Source of the DNA: Musa acuminata AAA Group
Lineage: Eukaryota > Streptophyta > Magnoliopsida > Zingiberales > Musaceae
Direction: 5' to 3'
DNA length: 64,000 bases
Assembly (NCBI RefSeq): GCF_036884655.1
Contig: NC_088342.1
Coordinates: 11,948,501 to 12,012,500, forward strand
Both the position numbers and the translations under genes were made by a program. The notes under the pieces are model-generated. The model worked only from the letters and a program-made list of their open reading frames with translations, was not told where the DNA came from and did not search any database. Of the stretch, positions 22,346-32,250 are shown piece after piece (position 1 is the stretch's first letter; each line of letters opens with the position of its first letter).

Positions 22346-22975
22346 CAAGCCATAATCAGCTTTTTCAACAAATCAGCTCAAAATAAACCGTCAAGAGTCC
22401 GATGGATGACATTCATTGATTATATCACCGGAAGTGGGGTTGAAGTCCAATTTGAACACATTGAAGGAACAAGTAACATCCTCGCCGACTCCTTATCCAG
22501 ATTAATCAATATTCTTTTAAATGCAGGATGGAAGGAAGAACAAAAGGACCAACTATCACTATTGGCGGAAGCAACCCAAGAACTCAAGGCCAAGCCCAAC
22601 CCAAAGGCGGAAGCCTTTCTGAATCAAATAGCCTGCAAAATAATAGCCTCCTATTCCAGTACACTGATGAGCTCACTTGCCTTCAAAAAGGAAAGAAAAG
22701 GTTACTTAATGATGAAGACTCCACAAAAACGCTCGAAATCTTACAGCAGAAGGCAGCAGAACAAGCAATCAATGCCTTACAACAATACAGAGACATCCAC
22801 TCACTCAAAGTGGAAGAGTACCGGCGGCGAAGCTCAGGAAAAGACAACTGGTATAAAGACTGGCTACCAGCTGTCCTCCAGCAACAACAACAGCTGGAAA
22901 GAGCCCTGGCGCTTACAAAAGACACCGCCCAAAGGACGCCAAACTTCAGCATCTAGGGACACGGTGGACCCATAA
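22346..22975 (+). pseudogene. Badnavirus ORF3 polyprotein, 3' end (RNase H end and tail)
   Basis: The fragment opens directly at the inversion junction in QAIISFFNKSAQ and contains FEHIEGTSNILADSLSRL, the end of a caulimovirid RNase H domain. The same frame runs to a stop at 22973-22975. In the last 430 bases a second frame looks more protein-like (see 22528-22956), so the tail may be frame-shifted or overlapping. Everything upstream in ORF3 is missing. Confidence 0.85.
22528..22956 (+). CDS. Overlapping open frame in the badnavirus ORF3 tail
   Basis: 142 codons from ATG 22528 in a different frame from the RNase H fragment. The product has a Q/E/L-rich, coiled-coil-like second half with LEILQQKAAEQAINALQQYR and WLPAVLQQQQQLERALALT. 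It could be the true polyprotein tail after a frameshift, or a small overlapping ORF. I do not recognise a function. Confidence 0.4.
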   Translation: MEGRTKGPTITIGGSNPRTQGQAQPKGGSLSESNSLQNNSLLFQYTDELTCLQKGKKRLLNDEDSTKTLEILQQKAAEQAINALQQYRDIHSLKVEEYRRRSSGKDNWYKDWLPAVLQQQQQLERALALTKDTAQRTPNFSI

Positions 22976-23228
22976 CTATGCTGAAATCATGCAAAACACC
23001 ACCACCTAATGCAATAAGTTAGATAATCACGGGTTGAGCCTCGGGGAGCCGCCCAACAAAATAAGCTGGCACGCAGTATAGAGCGTACCTTCACTACTCA
23101 GTAGCACTTTTGAGCTGTGCCTCGGGGAGCCGCTCAAAATTTAAATAATTGTACCAGAGGGAATATAAAAGAGAAAGCGAGAAGAACGCGATGGGGCCCA
23201 ATGAGTACCCGGTTCTATCCGCCTCTTC

Positions 23229-23236
23229 TATATAAA
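23229..23236 (+). promoter_or_regulatory. TATA box of viral intergenic promoter
   Basis: TATATAAA in a purine-then-TATA context upstream of the long leader. The pregenomic RNA would start roughly 30 bp downstream. Confidence 0.6.
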
Positions 23237-23439
23237 CCTCTTAGTAGTTCTCTTGCAGGACAGGCAGTCGAACACTGAAGTTCTACTTGAGCTCAAATTC
23301 CCCCCGATCTTTGTAAGAATCCTTTTATTTTCCTAAGTTCCTTATACATATCAGTTCTTAGAATGTATGTCTAAGTATTCCTTTTGTTCCTTTTAAAACC
23401 GATTATGTTCCTGTTTTGTGTTAATGTTTAAGTATTCCT

Positions 23440-23642
23440 TTTCTAAGTATGTTTAAGTATTCCTTTTCTAAGTATTCCTTTTGTTCCTTTTAAAACCGAT
23501 CCTGTTAATAGTATGTTTAAGTATTCCTTTTCTAAGTATTCCTTTTGTTCCTTTTCCTTTTAAAACCGATCCTGTTAATAGTATGTTTAAGTATTCCTTT
23601 TCTAAGTATTCCTTTTGTTCCTTTTAAAACCGATCCTGTTAA
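23440..23642 (+). repeat. Tandem array ending at the viral primer site
   Basis: Three units starting GTATGTTTAAGTATTCC at 23447, 23511 and 23581 (spacings 64 and 70 bp). The fourth unit start, 63 bp on, coincides with GGTATCAGAGCC of the primer site. Units differ mainly by a 6-bp CCTTTT insertion in one copy. Confidence 0.8.
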
Positions 23643-23654
23643 TGGTATCAGAGC
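23643..23654 (+). other. Viral tRNA-Met primer-binding site
   Basis: TGGTATCAGAGC followed by CA. Badnaviruses use initiator Met-tRNA to prime minus-strand synthesis here, and this defines position 1 of their circular maps. Confidence 0.85.
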
Positions 23655-23856
23655 CAGAATACAGAGGCTAGACCTAATAAATCCACTAGACTTGAAGTCT
23701 TAAATAACCTTGAATGAAGTATCCGATCTAGAAGTAAGTTGATCAAAAGACGTAAGGTTTCAAAAGGGCAGGAAGTCCCGAAGGAACACCGATAAGGTGA
23801 GACGACTAAAATCTAGAAAGGATAAAGAAAACCAGGTTATGAAAGTCTAAAAGCAC

Positions 23857-24288
23857 ATGTCTGAAAAATGGGAAGAAGCCATACAGCAATGGTACACTAG
23901 TTCTCACACTTCAAAGCTTGACTACCTTGACCTTGCTGAAACCCATAGCCCCACCAGGAAAGAGCTAGCCCATAATCTTGCGATTATTTATGATAGAACC
24001 TGTCTATCTAGTAAAGTCAATTTAAAAAACTTCAAGATCATTATTGAGAAAAATCAGAATCTGGAAAGGGAAATCAAAGGACTCAAGCACTCCATAAAAA
24101 CTCTCACTGCCTTACACTCTGAAAATAGACCCCTTACGAAACAAGAAGTGCGTGATTTAGTTGCAGAAATTTCCAGGCAACCAAAACTTGTGGAGGAAGA
24201 GGCTCTCAGACTAACTCAAAGCCTAAATCAAAAGCTGCAGAGGGTTGAACAACTTCTATCAAGGATAGAAAAACAAATTTTTGGATGA
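23857..24288 (+). CDS. Badnavirus-type ORF1 protein (DUF1319-like)
   Basis: A 143-codon open frame with no break. The N-terminus has KWEEAIQQWY and LDYLDLAET, then NLAIIYDRTCL and KIIIEKNQNLEREI, typical of the virion-associated ORF1 product of badnaviruses (function poorly known). The C-terminal half is helical and charged (coiled-coil-like). It is short against family members of about 170-200 residues, so an internal deletion is possible. The stop overlaps the ORF2 start in ATGA. It lies downstream of an apparently complete viral promoter and leader; whether it is transcribed in the plant is unknown. Confidence 0.82.
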   Translation: MSEKWEEAIQQWYTSSHTSKLDYLDLAETHSPTRKELAHNLAIIYDRTCLSSKVNLKNFKIIIEKNQNLEREIKGLKHSIKTLTALHSENRPLTKQEVRDLVAEISRQPKLVEEEALRLTQSLNQKLQRVEQLLSRIEKQIFG

Positions 24289-24638
24289 ACTATCTATTCT
24301 CCAAAAACACCGAATCCTACGAAGAAGCCCTCAAGGCCACAGAACCTATTGATCCCCCATCCTTAGGATTTCTCAAAACGAACGACTACCCGGGAACCCT
24401 TAGCCACCAAGCAGTTGTGATTAAACAGCACAACACACAAATCCAACTCCTCACACAGATCGCTGAGGATATAAAGGGGATACGGACAGAATTACAAGCT
24501 ATAAGGAAGCTTCAGCAAGCTAAGACAGAACCACCCCAGAGCATCCCAGAAGATTTGATAGCAAAGCTTTCCAACTTAAGCCTAGGTCCCTCAGAAAGAC
24601 CTAAAGAGGCAAAAGGAAAAATTTTGGTGTCCAAATAA
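24285..24638 (+). pseudogene. Badnavirus-type ORF2 (virion-associated), C-terminally cut
   Basis: 117 codons from the ATGA overlap. It carries a helical region with IKQHNTQIQLLTQIAEDIKG, as in the coiled coil of ORF2 virion-associated proteins, and a Lys/Pro-rich tail. Viral similarity stops after GKI near 24624; the last residues and the stop come from unrelated filler. The basic C-terminal end expected for ORF2, and the whole ORF3 start, are missing. Confidence 0.8.
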
Positions 24639-24683
24639 TCTTTGTCCTGCACGTCTTGTCGCCTGGCGAGCGTTAAAGATCCT
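24625..24683. other. Junction filler of unknown origin
   Basis: About 60 bp between viral ORF2 and the resumed LTR. It matches neither the LTR nor any other viral part in this window, and could be viral sequence from a region not otherwise present or filler DNA from repair. Confidence 0.4.
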
Positions 24684-24885
24684 ACTACGCTTCTATACAC
24701 TTCCAAGTTATTAAGCTTCCGAAATCGATTTTCGTCGAAATCAGTTTTTAACGTATGAAAGTTTTTAAACCGACGTTATTTTATCGCTACACTAATTCAC
24801 CCCCCTCTCTTAGTGCCGACCTCTTGATCCTAACAATTGGTATCAAAGCCATGATTTTCTAATTTGGCTTAACACTCAAATAGAA

Positions 24886-25827
24886 ATGGCTCTTTTCGGC
24901 TTTCAAGAGGGTCACTCTCTCATTCGTCCTCCCTTTTTCAATGGGACGAACTACACTTATTGGAAAACTCGAATGAGACTTTTCTTGCTTTCTTTGGATT
25001 TGAATTTATGGCACATTGTCGAATCTGGGTTTAAAAGGTCTTCTCTTCCAATGAAATATTGGAATGATTTGAAGAAGAGGATGTTTTCTTGAAATGCTAG
25101 AGCCATGAATGCTCTATTTTGCGCTTTAGATAAAACAGAGTTTAATCGAATTTCTATGTGCGAAATGGCTTTTGACATATGGCACACTCTTGAAATCACA
25201 CACGAAGGCACTAGCAAAGTTAAAGATTTGAAAATCAACTTTTTGATGTACAATTTTGAACTATTTCGAATGAAACCGAGCGAAACCATTGTTGACATGT
25301 ATACCCGTTTTACGAATGTCGTCAATGGTTTAAAAGCTCTTGGCAAATGTTTTTCGAATTTTGAACTCGTTAACAAGATTTTACGATTGCTTTCTAAGAA
25401 TTGGGATTCAAAAGTAATCGGTATTCAAGAATCAAAAAATTTAAATACTTTTTTGATCGAAGAAGTTATCGGGTCTCTAATGACCTATGAAATGACGTGC
25501 AAGGCACATAAAGAACTTGAGAACCATCTTCCAAAGAACGGAAAGGATTTGGGACATAGAACATTTGAAGACCACTCAAGCATAAGCTCAAGTGATGGTG
25601 AACTTGAACTCACTAAGAAATTTAAAAAGTTCATAAAATAAAAATTAAAGAACAAAAAGAACGTAATTACTTGCTTTGAACATAAGAAGAAGAACACAAA
25701 GTGGGATGAATCGAGCTCCTCCGAAGACGAGGAGAAAATCAACAAAGGCGATATGGTAAACTACGCCTTAACGGCCTTCGACGTTGAGGTAATAAAAAAG
25801 CCTTTAGTTTATTTTGAAATTACATAA
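24886..25827 (+). pseudogene. copia-type gag (UBN2-like), element D
   Basis: Starts MALFGFQEGHSLIRPP and carries YTYWKTRM, FDIWHTLEITHEGTS, PSETIVDMYTRFTNVVNGL and VIGSLMTYEM. There is one stop after MFS (about 25090) and a TAA at 25639-25641 after FIK, the same codon that is TAA in element C and Gln in A and E. The remaining frame reads NVITCFEHKKKNTKWDESSSS and ends YFEIT. ITCFEH looks like the stump of a CxxC zinc knuckle whose rest has been deleted. Not functional as it stands. Confidence 0.88.
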
Positions 25828-27782
25828 TACTTCTCATGACTTATTTTTAATTTATCTTTAATTTAGTTTAAGAAAATTAAATATTTTTTTATTGCATGTT
25901 TAATGAAAATGCAAAAATAAAATTGGATCATTCTTACCTTTCCAATTATTTTAAAAATAATCATGAAAAATATATATTTTATGATAAACAAAATAATTTT
26001 GATTGAAAATATGAGATCATGTTTAATGATTGATGCATAATAATATTTTAAAACCATGTTTTGATGTCATTTATAATGATCATGCTTAATAAATTTATAT
26101 TTCGAAATTATGCATGATGATTTTTGTGATTATCGAACTTTGCGATCTTTTGAAAGATCTTTTTCGACGTTAATGAATGATGTATGGATTTGGCATAAAA
26201 GAAAAGAACAAGGATGTATGAAATCAATCAATGAGTTGAAACAAAAGGAGGAAAGAATTTTTCTTGAAAATTTTCCTTTTTCTCTATCTTATCGATTTTT
26301 CACTAAGAGACCAATAACATTATTTATGTCATTTTGAATCTCTTGAAAGTAATGTTGAGATTTTGATGATTTTGTTGATTTGAATTTGAATGAGCTTTAT
26401 CTTGATTTCTTGCAATTATAATTTAAATTTTCTATTGAATGAATCAAGATTGTTTTCTATTTAAAAGGAGCTTTGTCGGAATGGTTCATGGTCTTTTAGT
26501 ATTCATGATCTTGATAATTATGTTTTTGAAACTTTATGTAAATCAAGATTGTTAATCATGATTCTCTAATTTTATCAAAGAGAATATTTTTCAAAATGAA
26601 TCAAAGTTATTTTCTCTTGATTTTTCGATACCCACAATTTAAGAAAATGTACCTTGATGCTTGGAACATTTTAAGCATAAATTGATTTTCTTTATGATTC
26701 AATACTCCTATGTAATTAGGATTTGTTTATCGCATGATATAATTGAATCACTATTATAAAAGAAAAAGAAAATTGTTAGCTTGCTAATTGCAAAAGAGAA
26801 CAAAAATATATGCTAGCTTGAATGATAAAACATGAGATTGTCTATAGTGCAAATTTATTGTTCTCATGATGTGTAGATTGAAATAATGATTGGAATATTA
26901 TATTGATATAAACATAAATGATGATTTGGTATTATGTATGAAACACTCATGATATTATTTTGATGCATGCGATGATAAAATATTCATGATAAAACATTGT
27001 TTTGATATTCACATCTTGATTTTTTTTCATCTTTGTCACCTTACTTTTGTCATAATTTGAAAATTGATGTAAAGGGTCTTCCCTTCTTTTTGACAATGAC
27101 AAAAGGAGAGCAAAACATGCTAACTTGCACTTTGCAACGGAAGCAAAATTGCTAGCTCAAACTTTGCAAAGGAAGCAAAAGAAAATAGCACTTCTCAAAA
27201 GAGAAGAAAGAAATTGCTATCTTGAACATCACCAAGAATTGTTAGCTTGAAATTTCAAGAAGAGGCAAAATAGCTATCTTGAACATCACCAAAAATTTGC
27301 TACCTTGCATGATGTAAAATTTGCTAGAATTGCTAGCTTGTGATCTAAAGAGAAGCAAAGAATTGATATATCAAAAGAAGCAAAAGTGCTATCTTGCCTA
27401 TCTCAAGAAGCAAAACATGCTAAATTTGCACATCTCTAATTTGCTAGCTTATATGAAGTAGAACATGCTATCTTACTATCTTGCATATCTATAATAATAG
27501 CAAAATTACATGATGATAAAAATGGAGATTATGTTTATCATGGAATGATTAGAACTTGTATGCTCAAACACTAGAAAGCATAACTTCTCCTTTTTGTTTA
27601 TGACAAAGGGGGAGAAGTGTGATGACAATGTTATGCATAAGTTTATGATGACATATTGCTTGGATTTTTGAATCCAAGAGTTTCTATCAATATAACATAT
27701 TGATAGGGGGAGTTTGTTTAAACTCCAGGAGTTAAGGTTAACTCCGTCGTTGATTGGTTGTCATCATCAAAAAGGGGAAGAT
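25828..27782 (+). other. AT-rich non-coding internal region of element D
   Basis: The same organisation as in C but shorter (about 1.95 kb). GCTAGCTTG-type words recur between 26780 and 27480, PPT-like tracts lie near 27095 and 27605, and the polypurine tract AAAAAGGGGAAGAT sits at the LTR. A 75-codon frame at 26110-26337 has no recognisable domain. Confidence 0.75.
27583..27618 (+). other. Conserved hairpin with PPT-like arm, element D
   Basis: ACTTCTCC left arm and GGGGGAGAAGT right arm around TTTATGA, homologous in position and sequence to 12831-12866 in element C. Confidence 0.58.
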
Positions 27783-30700
27783 TATTGAATCTCGTATTTT
27801 GATGATGAAACTAATTAATATGTGTTTATGTTTTAATTTATGTTTTGAGTGACGCAGGATGCTTCGATCAGGATGAGACAATTAAAGCAGAAAAAATCAT
27901 GTTGGCCCGAAGGAACATGTCAGAAGATTGGACGTCGGGCCGGTAGATCGGTCGACGTATCGACAAAAGGCTTCAGGTCGTGGATTCAGGCATCGGGCAA
28001 AGAAGAGCGGATATTGCGCTAAGGATATTGGAGTTGCAGAGTCAATTGGTCGATTGGGCAATAGGCCGCAAGAGAGGACGATGTGCCAAAGAATCGGACG
28101 AAGCGTCGAGGAACAAATAACATGTCGAACAACTTGATTAATGTTTAGTATTAATTGTCTAGTTCGAAGTATGTTTTACATGTGTAGGATTAACTACAAT
28201 AGCAAGGTATAGAGCAAAATAAAGTTCCAAAGTCAAGGACGTGATCACGTTGGGAGTTCGAGAGTTTGTCGGAAGTTCTGGAGGAACCAACCGAGAAGTC
28301 TCGGAGCTTGCTAGAGAAGCTCATCGAAACTCGCCAAGAAGATCATCGTGAAGTCTAGGAGCTTATCAGGAGTCCATTGGAAGTTCGCTAGAAGATCGCT
28401 GGAAGCTCGCTTGAAGAATAGACATAGGGACTTGTTTAGCTTAGCCAATGTCTTAGGATTTCATAGTTCGGACATAATTGGGCTTGGATTTGGGCCAACC
28501 CAATTAGGGGCCAGATATGCCCATGTAAGAACTGTGTTGGGCCCAATAAGAAGCCCAAATAATGCCCCAAGAAGCTTCACCATCGTGGCACAATCTTCGA
28601 GATTGTGTCAGGCGGTGGTACCATAAGTTTGGGCGATTGTACTACCCTTGGCAAGGTGTCAGGCGATGGTACCGCTAGTCTGGGTGGTGGTACCACCCAA
28701 CACTACGCCCCAGGCGGTGGTACCGTCTAGGGCAGTGTCAGCGTCATACTGACAATGGGTAGTGGTACCGTCTAGCGTAGACGGTGGTACCGCCCGTGCC
28801 CGAGGAACCCGGGATGGGAAAGTTTTATTGAATCTCATATTTTGATGTTGAAACCAATCAATATGTGTTTATGTTTTAATCTACGTTTTGAGTGACGCAG
28901 GATGCTTCGATTAAGATGAGACAATTAAAGCAGGAAAAAATCATGTTGGGCCAGAGGAACATGTTAGAAGATTGGACGTTGGGCCGGTGGATCGGTCGAC
29001 GTATCGACAGAAGGCTTCGGGCCGTGGATTCGGGCATCGGGCCAAGAAGAGCGGGTATTGAGCCATGGATATCAAAGTTGTGGAGTCAACTGGCCGATTG
29101 GGCAATAGGCCGCAGGAGAGGACGATGCGCCAAAGAATCAGACGAAGCGTCAAGGGACCAATGACATGCCGGACAACTTGATTAATGCTTAGTATTAATT
29201 GTCTAGATCGAAGCTTATTTTACATGTGCAAGATTAACTATGATGGCAGTAAGACATGCAGCAAGTATTGTGCCGAAGTCAAGACCATGATCACATTGGG
29301 GGTTCGAGAGTTCGACGGAAGTCCGGACGGTCGTTGAAGGTTCTACGGGAACAAATCCGAAAAATCCAAGAGCTTGCCTAAGAAGCTCATTGGAACTCTC
29401 CAAGAGGATCATCGCAAGTCTAGGAGTTTGCCGGAAGTCTACCGGAGCATCGTCAAGGGTTCGTTGGATGCTCGCCGGAAGTTCACCGAAAGCTCGCCGG
29501 AAGAAGTGATTGACGCACTGGAGCACAAGTTACAGTATTAATGTCTTAAATATCATAGTTAGCATAAAGATTAAGTTAGGAATGGGAGTAATCTCATTAA
29601 CTTAATCTGGGGCCAATTGGGCCCTTGACAAACCCTAATTGGGCTGAATGGATCAGCCCATTCGGACCCAGAATTCCTGGCCGGCGGTGGCACCGCCCAG
29701 GAGCTTAGTCTCCCAAGAATTCTAGGCAGTGGTACCACCCCTATCAAGTGATGGTACCACTTGAGCTCGGTCTCCGAGTGAAGTTAGGTGGTGGTATTGC
29801 TTAAGCTCAGTCTCGGAGCAATGCCAGGCGGTAGTACCGCCAGGACCCCGAAAATTCGGGAGATGACACATTTGAGCTCCAAATTCAAACCAGTTGGGGC
29901 CTATATAAACCCCACCCTTTCCTGCATGAAAGGGAACTGAAATTTAGTATTTATTCTAAGAATTTGAGAGCTTAAAAAGTGTTGTAAAAGGCTAGAAGTT
30001 CTTCTCCCTCTTTTCTTCTAAGCTTTGCTCGCCGGAAGTTTGTTGGAAGCTCGCCGGAAGAAGCGATTGATGCACCGTAGCAAAGTTATAGTATTAATGT
30101 CTTAAATATCATAGTTAGCATGAAGATTAAGTTAGGAATGGGAGGTGATCCCATTAACTTAATCTAGGATCAATTGGGCCCTTAACAGACCCAAATTGGG
30201 CCGAATGGATCAGCCCATTCGGACCTAGAATTCCTAGCCGACGGTGGCACCACCCAGGAGCTCGGTCTCCAAGCGAGGTCAGGTAGTGATACCGCCTAAG
30301 CTCGGTCTCTGAGCAATGTTGGACGGTACTGTACCACCAAGACCCCTGAAATTTGGGAGATGACACATTTGAGCTCCAAATTCAAATCAGTTGGGGCCTA
30401 TATAAACCCCACCCTTTCCTGCATAAAAGGGAACCAAAATTTAGTATTTATTCTGAGAATTTGAGAGCTTAAAAGTGTTGTAAAAGGCTAGAAGCTCTTC
30501 TCCCTCTTTTCTTCTAAGTTTTGATCATTTAAGAGAGGAGTGGAAATCCGTAAGCGTTGTCTCCTAAGTCTGTCAAAAGGAGTAAAGCTATAAAATGGTG
30601 GTTGGCCTTCACCTATTGAAGGAAGGCCTCTAGTGGATGTTAGCGACCTCATCGGAGGAGGAAGCCAAAAGTGGATGTAGGTCAAGATTGACCAAACCAC

Positions 30701-31486
30701 TCTAAATCTCGGTTTGCATTTACATTCTGCTCTCTACCTTAACTACAAACTGCCTCCATTACTTTACTTCAACTATACTCTCGCTTAATCTTAAGTTGAA
30801 GAACTTTCCAAAATGGTTTTTCATCGAAAATATTTTTATCATACGAATGTCGTTTTAATCGTCGAAAGTTTTCTGTTGCACTAATTCACCACCACACCCC
30901 CCCCCTCCCTCCCCTCTTAGTGCTCTTGATCTTAACAAGTTCTAGGCTCCAAGTTTGAATCAACTTGAAACCTATAAATACCCCTCTCATCCCTGGTTAA
31001 AGCACACAAGCATAGAGAGATTAAAAGAGAGAAAACGCTGCTGCGATCATAAGTGTATTCTCTCCTCCAACTTAAACTTAGATTTCTGTTTAGAGAGGAT
31101 GTGAGTGCTTGTAAGGGTTATCTCCTAAACCTGATAAAAGGAGAAGAGGGGTGTAAAAGGTGATTGGCCTTCGCCTATTGAAGGAAGGCCTCTAGTGGAT
31201 GCTAGTGACCTCGTCGTAGGAGGAAGTCAAAAGTGGATGTAGGTCACGATTGACCGAACCACTCTAAAACTGCTGTGTTCTCTGGTTTGCATTTTATTCT
31301 TGCCATTTACATACTACAAACTACTTACTTAGTCACTACGCTTCCATACACTTCCAAGTTATTAATCTTCCGAAATTGGTTTTCGTCAAAATCAGTTTTT
31401 ATCGTACGAAAGTTTTTAAACTGACGTTATTTTACCGCTGCACTAATTCAACCCCCCCTCTTAGTGCCGACCTCTTGATCCTAACA
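27783..31486 (+). repeat. 3' LTR of element D, split by a solo LTR
   Basis: LTR sequence is 27783-28826 plus 30938-31486. The first dinucleotide is TA where TG is expected, a likely deamination change. It ends CCTAACA, followed by target duplication caaac. Palindromic GGCGGTGGTACC units lie at about 28612-28795. Confidence 0.88.
28827..30937 (+). repeat. Solo LTR (copia-type family) inside the 3' LTR of D
   Basis: Runs from ATTGAATCTCATATT (first base pair lost or changed) to CTTAACA, with near-identical target duplications gtttt (28822-28826) and gttct (30939-30943). It contains the primer-side C-tract, TATA-type CTATATAAAC motifs and GGCGGT units, but no internal region. It is unusually long because of an internal tandem duplication with a 557-bp period (29471-30027 and from 30028). 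Confidence 0.85.
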
Positions 31487-31769
31487 CAAACTAGATATAA
31501 AAGGTTATCTAATCAAACTCGTGATTGGTCTAAAAAATAGCTATTGGGGACCTTTATTGAGGGCTTAAAGTCGGAGATCCGAGGAGAAGTTAAAGTGTGA
31601 TAACCATATACGCTTATGGCAGCCATCTCTTTCGCACGACTTCAAGAGGAGCGATTGAACCATGAAGCTTAGAGGACTAGGGTCACTCCCCAACTAGCAA
31701 TACTACAACCCTTAGGCCCCCCTACTATTAGCCAAGCCCCTGCACCAAAAAAGTTGACACGAGAAGAGC
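31487..31769 (+). pseudogene. Element Z gag, middle part
   Basis: Resumes after element D in the EYQTRF-like codons and runs NQTRDWS-like, FIEGLKSEIR, AAISFARLQEERLNHEA and LTREEL, the usual end of a gypsy Gag before the zinc knuckle. It has several stops. It is cut in REEL by element X, with target duplication agagc at 31765-31769 and 43051-43055. Confidence 0.8.
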
Positions 31770-32108
31770 TGTTAGAACCCTTGCAGATTCTAAACATGGG
31801 GTTGATCTCTTTAGGGGATCGGCCTCCTTGGAACTCTATAGGGGTTCCTCCCTCCAAGTTGCTGCTCAAAGGCTGCAGTAAAGATTCATCTATTGCTTAT
31901 AAAAAGAGGAGGAATACATGGCTATTTATAGGGCTTCTAAACCCTAACTCCTAATATGACTCCTATTCCTTTACAACTCCTAATTCTTCTCTAAGAAACA
32001 ACCTCCTAACCCTAGCCGGCCTCTTCACCTCTTTAATAGGGGTCGGCTTAGGTAGATTTTACATGAATGTCCCTCTTAATTAGGACTCTCCTAGCTAGAG
32101 TCATAACA
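31770..32108 (-). repeat. 3' LTR of element X
   Basis: 339 bp, TGTTAGAACCC to CATAACA. On the minus strand it follows the purine tract GAAGAGGGCGGGTC. It is shorter than the 5' LTR mainly by loss of copies of a CCTAATAGGACTCCTACTT-type repeat. Confidence 0.88.
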
Positions 32109-32249
32109 GACCCGCCCTCTTCAAATCAGCCTTGTCCTCGAGGTTGACGATTCATGAATTCTAGGAATTTGATCTTCAAATCGTCATAGTTCTCCCTAGT
32201 GGCATCTTCTATTGGTAGGTTCGCTCACTGTATTAGCACTTCAGTATTG
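32109..32249 (-). pseudogene. Element X polyprotein C-terminal tail (chromodomain end)
   Basis: On the minus strand this reads EVLIQ, stop, ANLPIEDATRENYDDLKIKF and EFMNRQPRGQG, the tail that follows the chromodomain in gypsy chromoviruses. Its counterpart in Z is VLVHWNNLPLDDV near 46360-46400. It is abruptly fused at 32249/32251 to Ym gag. Confidence 0.72.
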
Positions 32250-32250
32250 T

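Larger units (their letters stand above)
22976..23856 (+). promoter_or_regulatory. Badnavirus-type intergenic region
   Basis: Lies between the ORF3 stop and the ORF1 start. It contains two copies of a GCCTCGGGGAGCCGC word (about 23039-23054 and 23118-23134), a TATA box, a tandem array and the tRNA primer site, in the order expected for a badnavirus promoter and leader. Short start codons occur in the leader before ORF1, as is common for these pregenomic RNAs. Confidence 0.75.
21912..24683. other. Endogenous badnavirus-type (Caulimoviridae) integrant, partial and rearranged
   Basis: In order: a short inverted ORF3-tail piece (about 21904-21950), an inverted ORF1-end/ORF2 piece (21951-22345), the 3' end of the ORF3 polyprotein (22346-22975), intergenic region with TATA box and tRNA primer site (22976-23856), ORF1 (23857-24288), cut-off ORF2 (24285-24638) and about 60 bp of unassigned filler. 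Capsid, movement, protease and RT parts of ORF3 are absent. The left junction shares CACT between the viral word and the LTR, which suggests end-joining and not LTR-style integration. The gene order and ATGA overlap fit genus Badnavirus; the exact species cannot be named from sequence reading alone. Confidence 0.88.
20456..24835 (+). repeat. 5' LTR of element D, split by viral integrant
   Basis: LTR sequence is 20456-21911 plus about 24684-24835. Set against the uninterrupted stretch at 31260-31486, the break falls in the words TTAGTCACTACGC. It contains a TATA box at 21545-21552 and palindromic GGCGGTGGTACCGCC-type units at about 21290-21483. Confidence 0.88.
20456..31486 (+). mobile_element. 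Element D: copia-type gag-only LTR element carrying two insertions
   Basis: A full element with 5' LTR 20456-24835, primer site TGGTATCAAAGC (24838-24849), gag, AT-rich internal tract, polypurine tract and 3' LTR 27783-31486. The 5-bp target duplication is caaat (20451-20455) and caaac (31487-31491), one mismatch. Its 5' LTR is split by a badnavirus-type integrant and its 3' LTR by a solo LTR of the same broad family. No pol frame exists. Element D itself sits in Z gag. Confidence 0.9.

Noticed and set aside
21912..24683. A complete, potentially infectious viral integrant
   Set aside because: Only ORF1, a cut-off ORF2, the intergenic region and the last part of ORF3 are present. Movement, capsid, protease and RT regions are absent and part of the segment is inverted, so it is a fragment.
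26110..26337. 75-codon frame in element D, and the 101-codon frame at 56341-56646 in F, as a conserved second gene
   Set aside because: The two regions look related as DNA, but the reading frames are not both maintained and no domain or codon conservation is visible.
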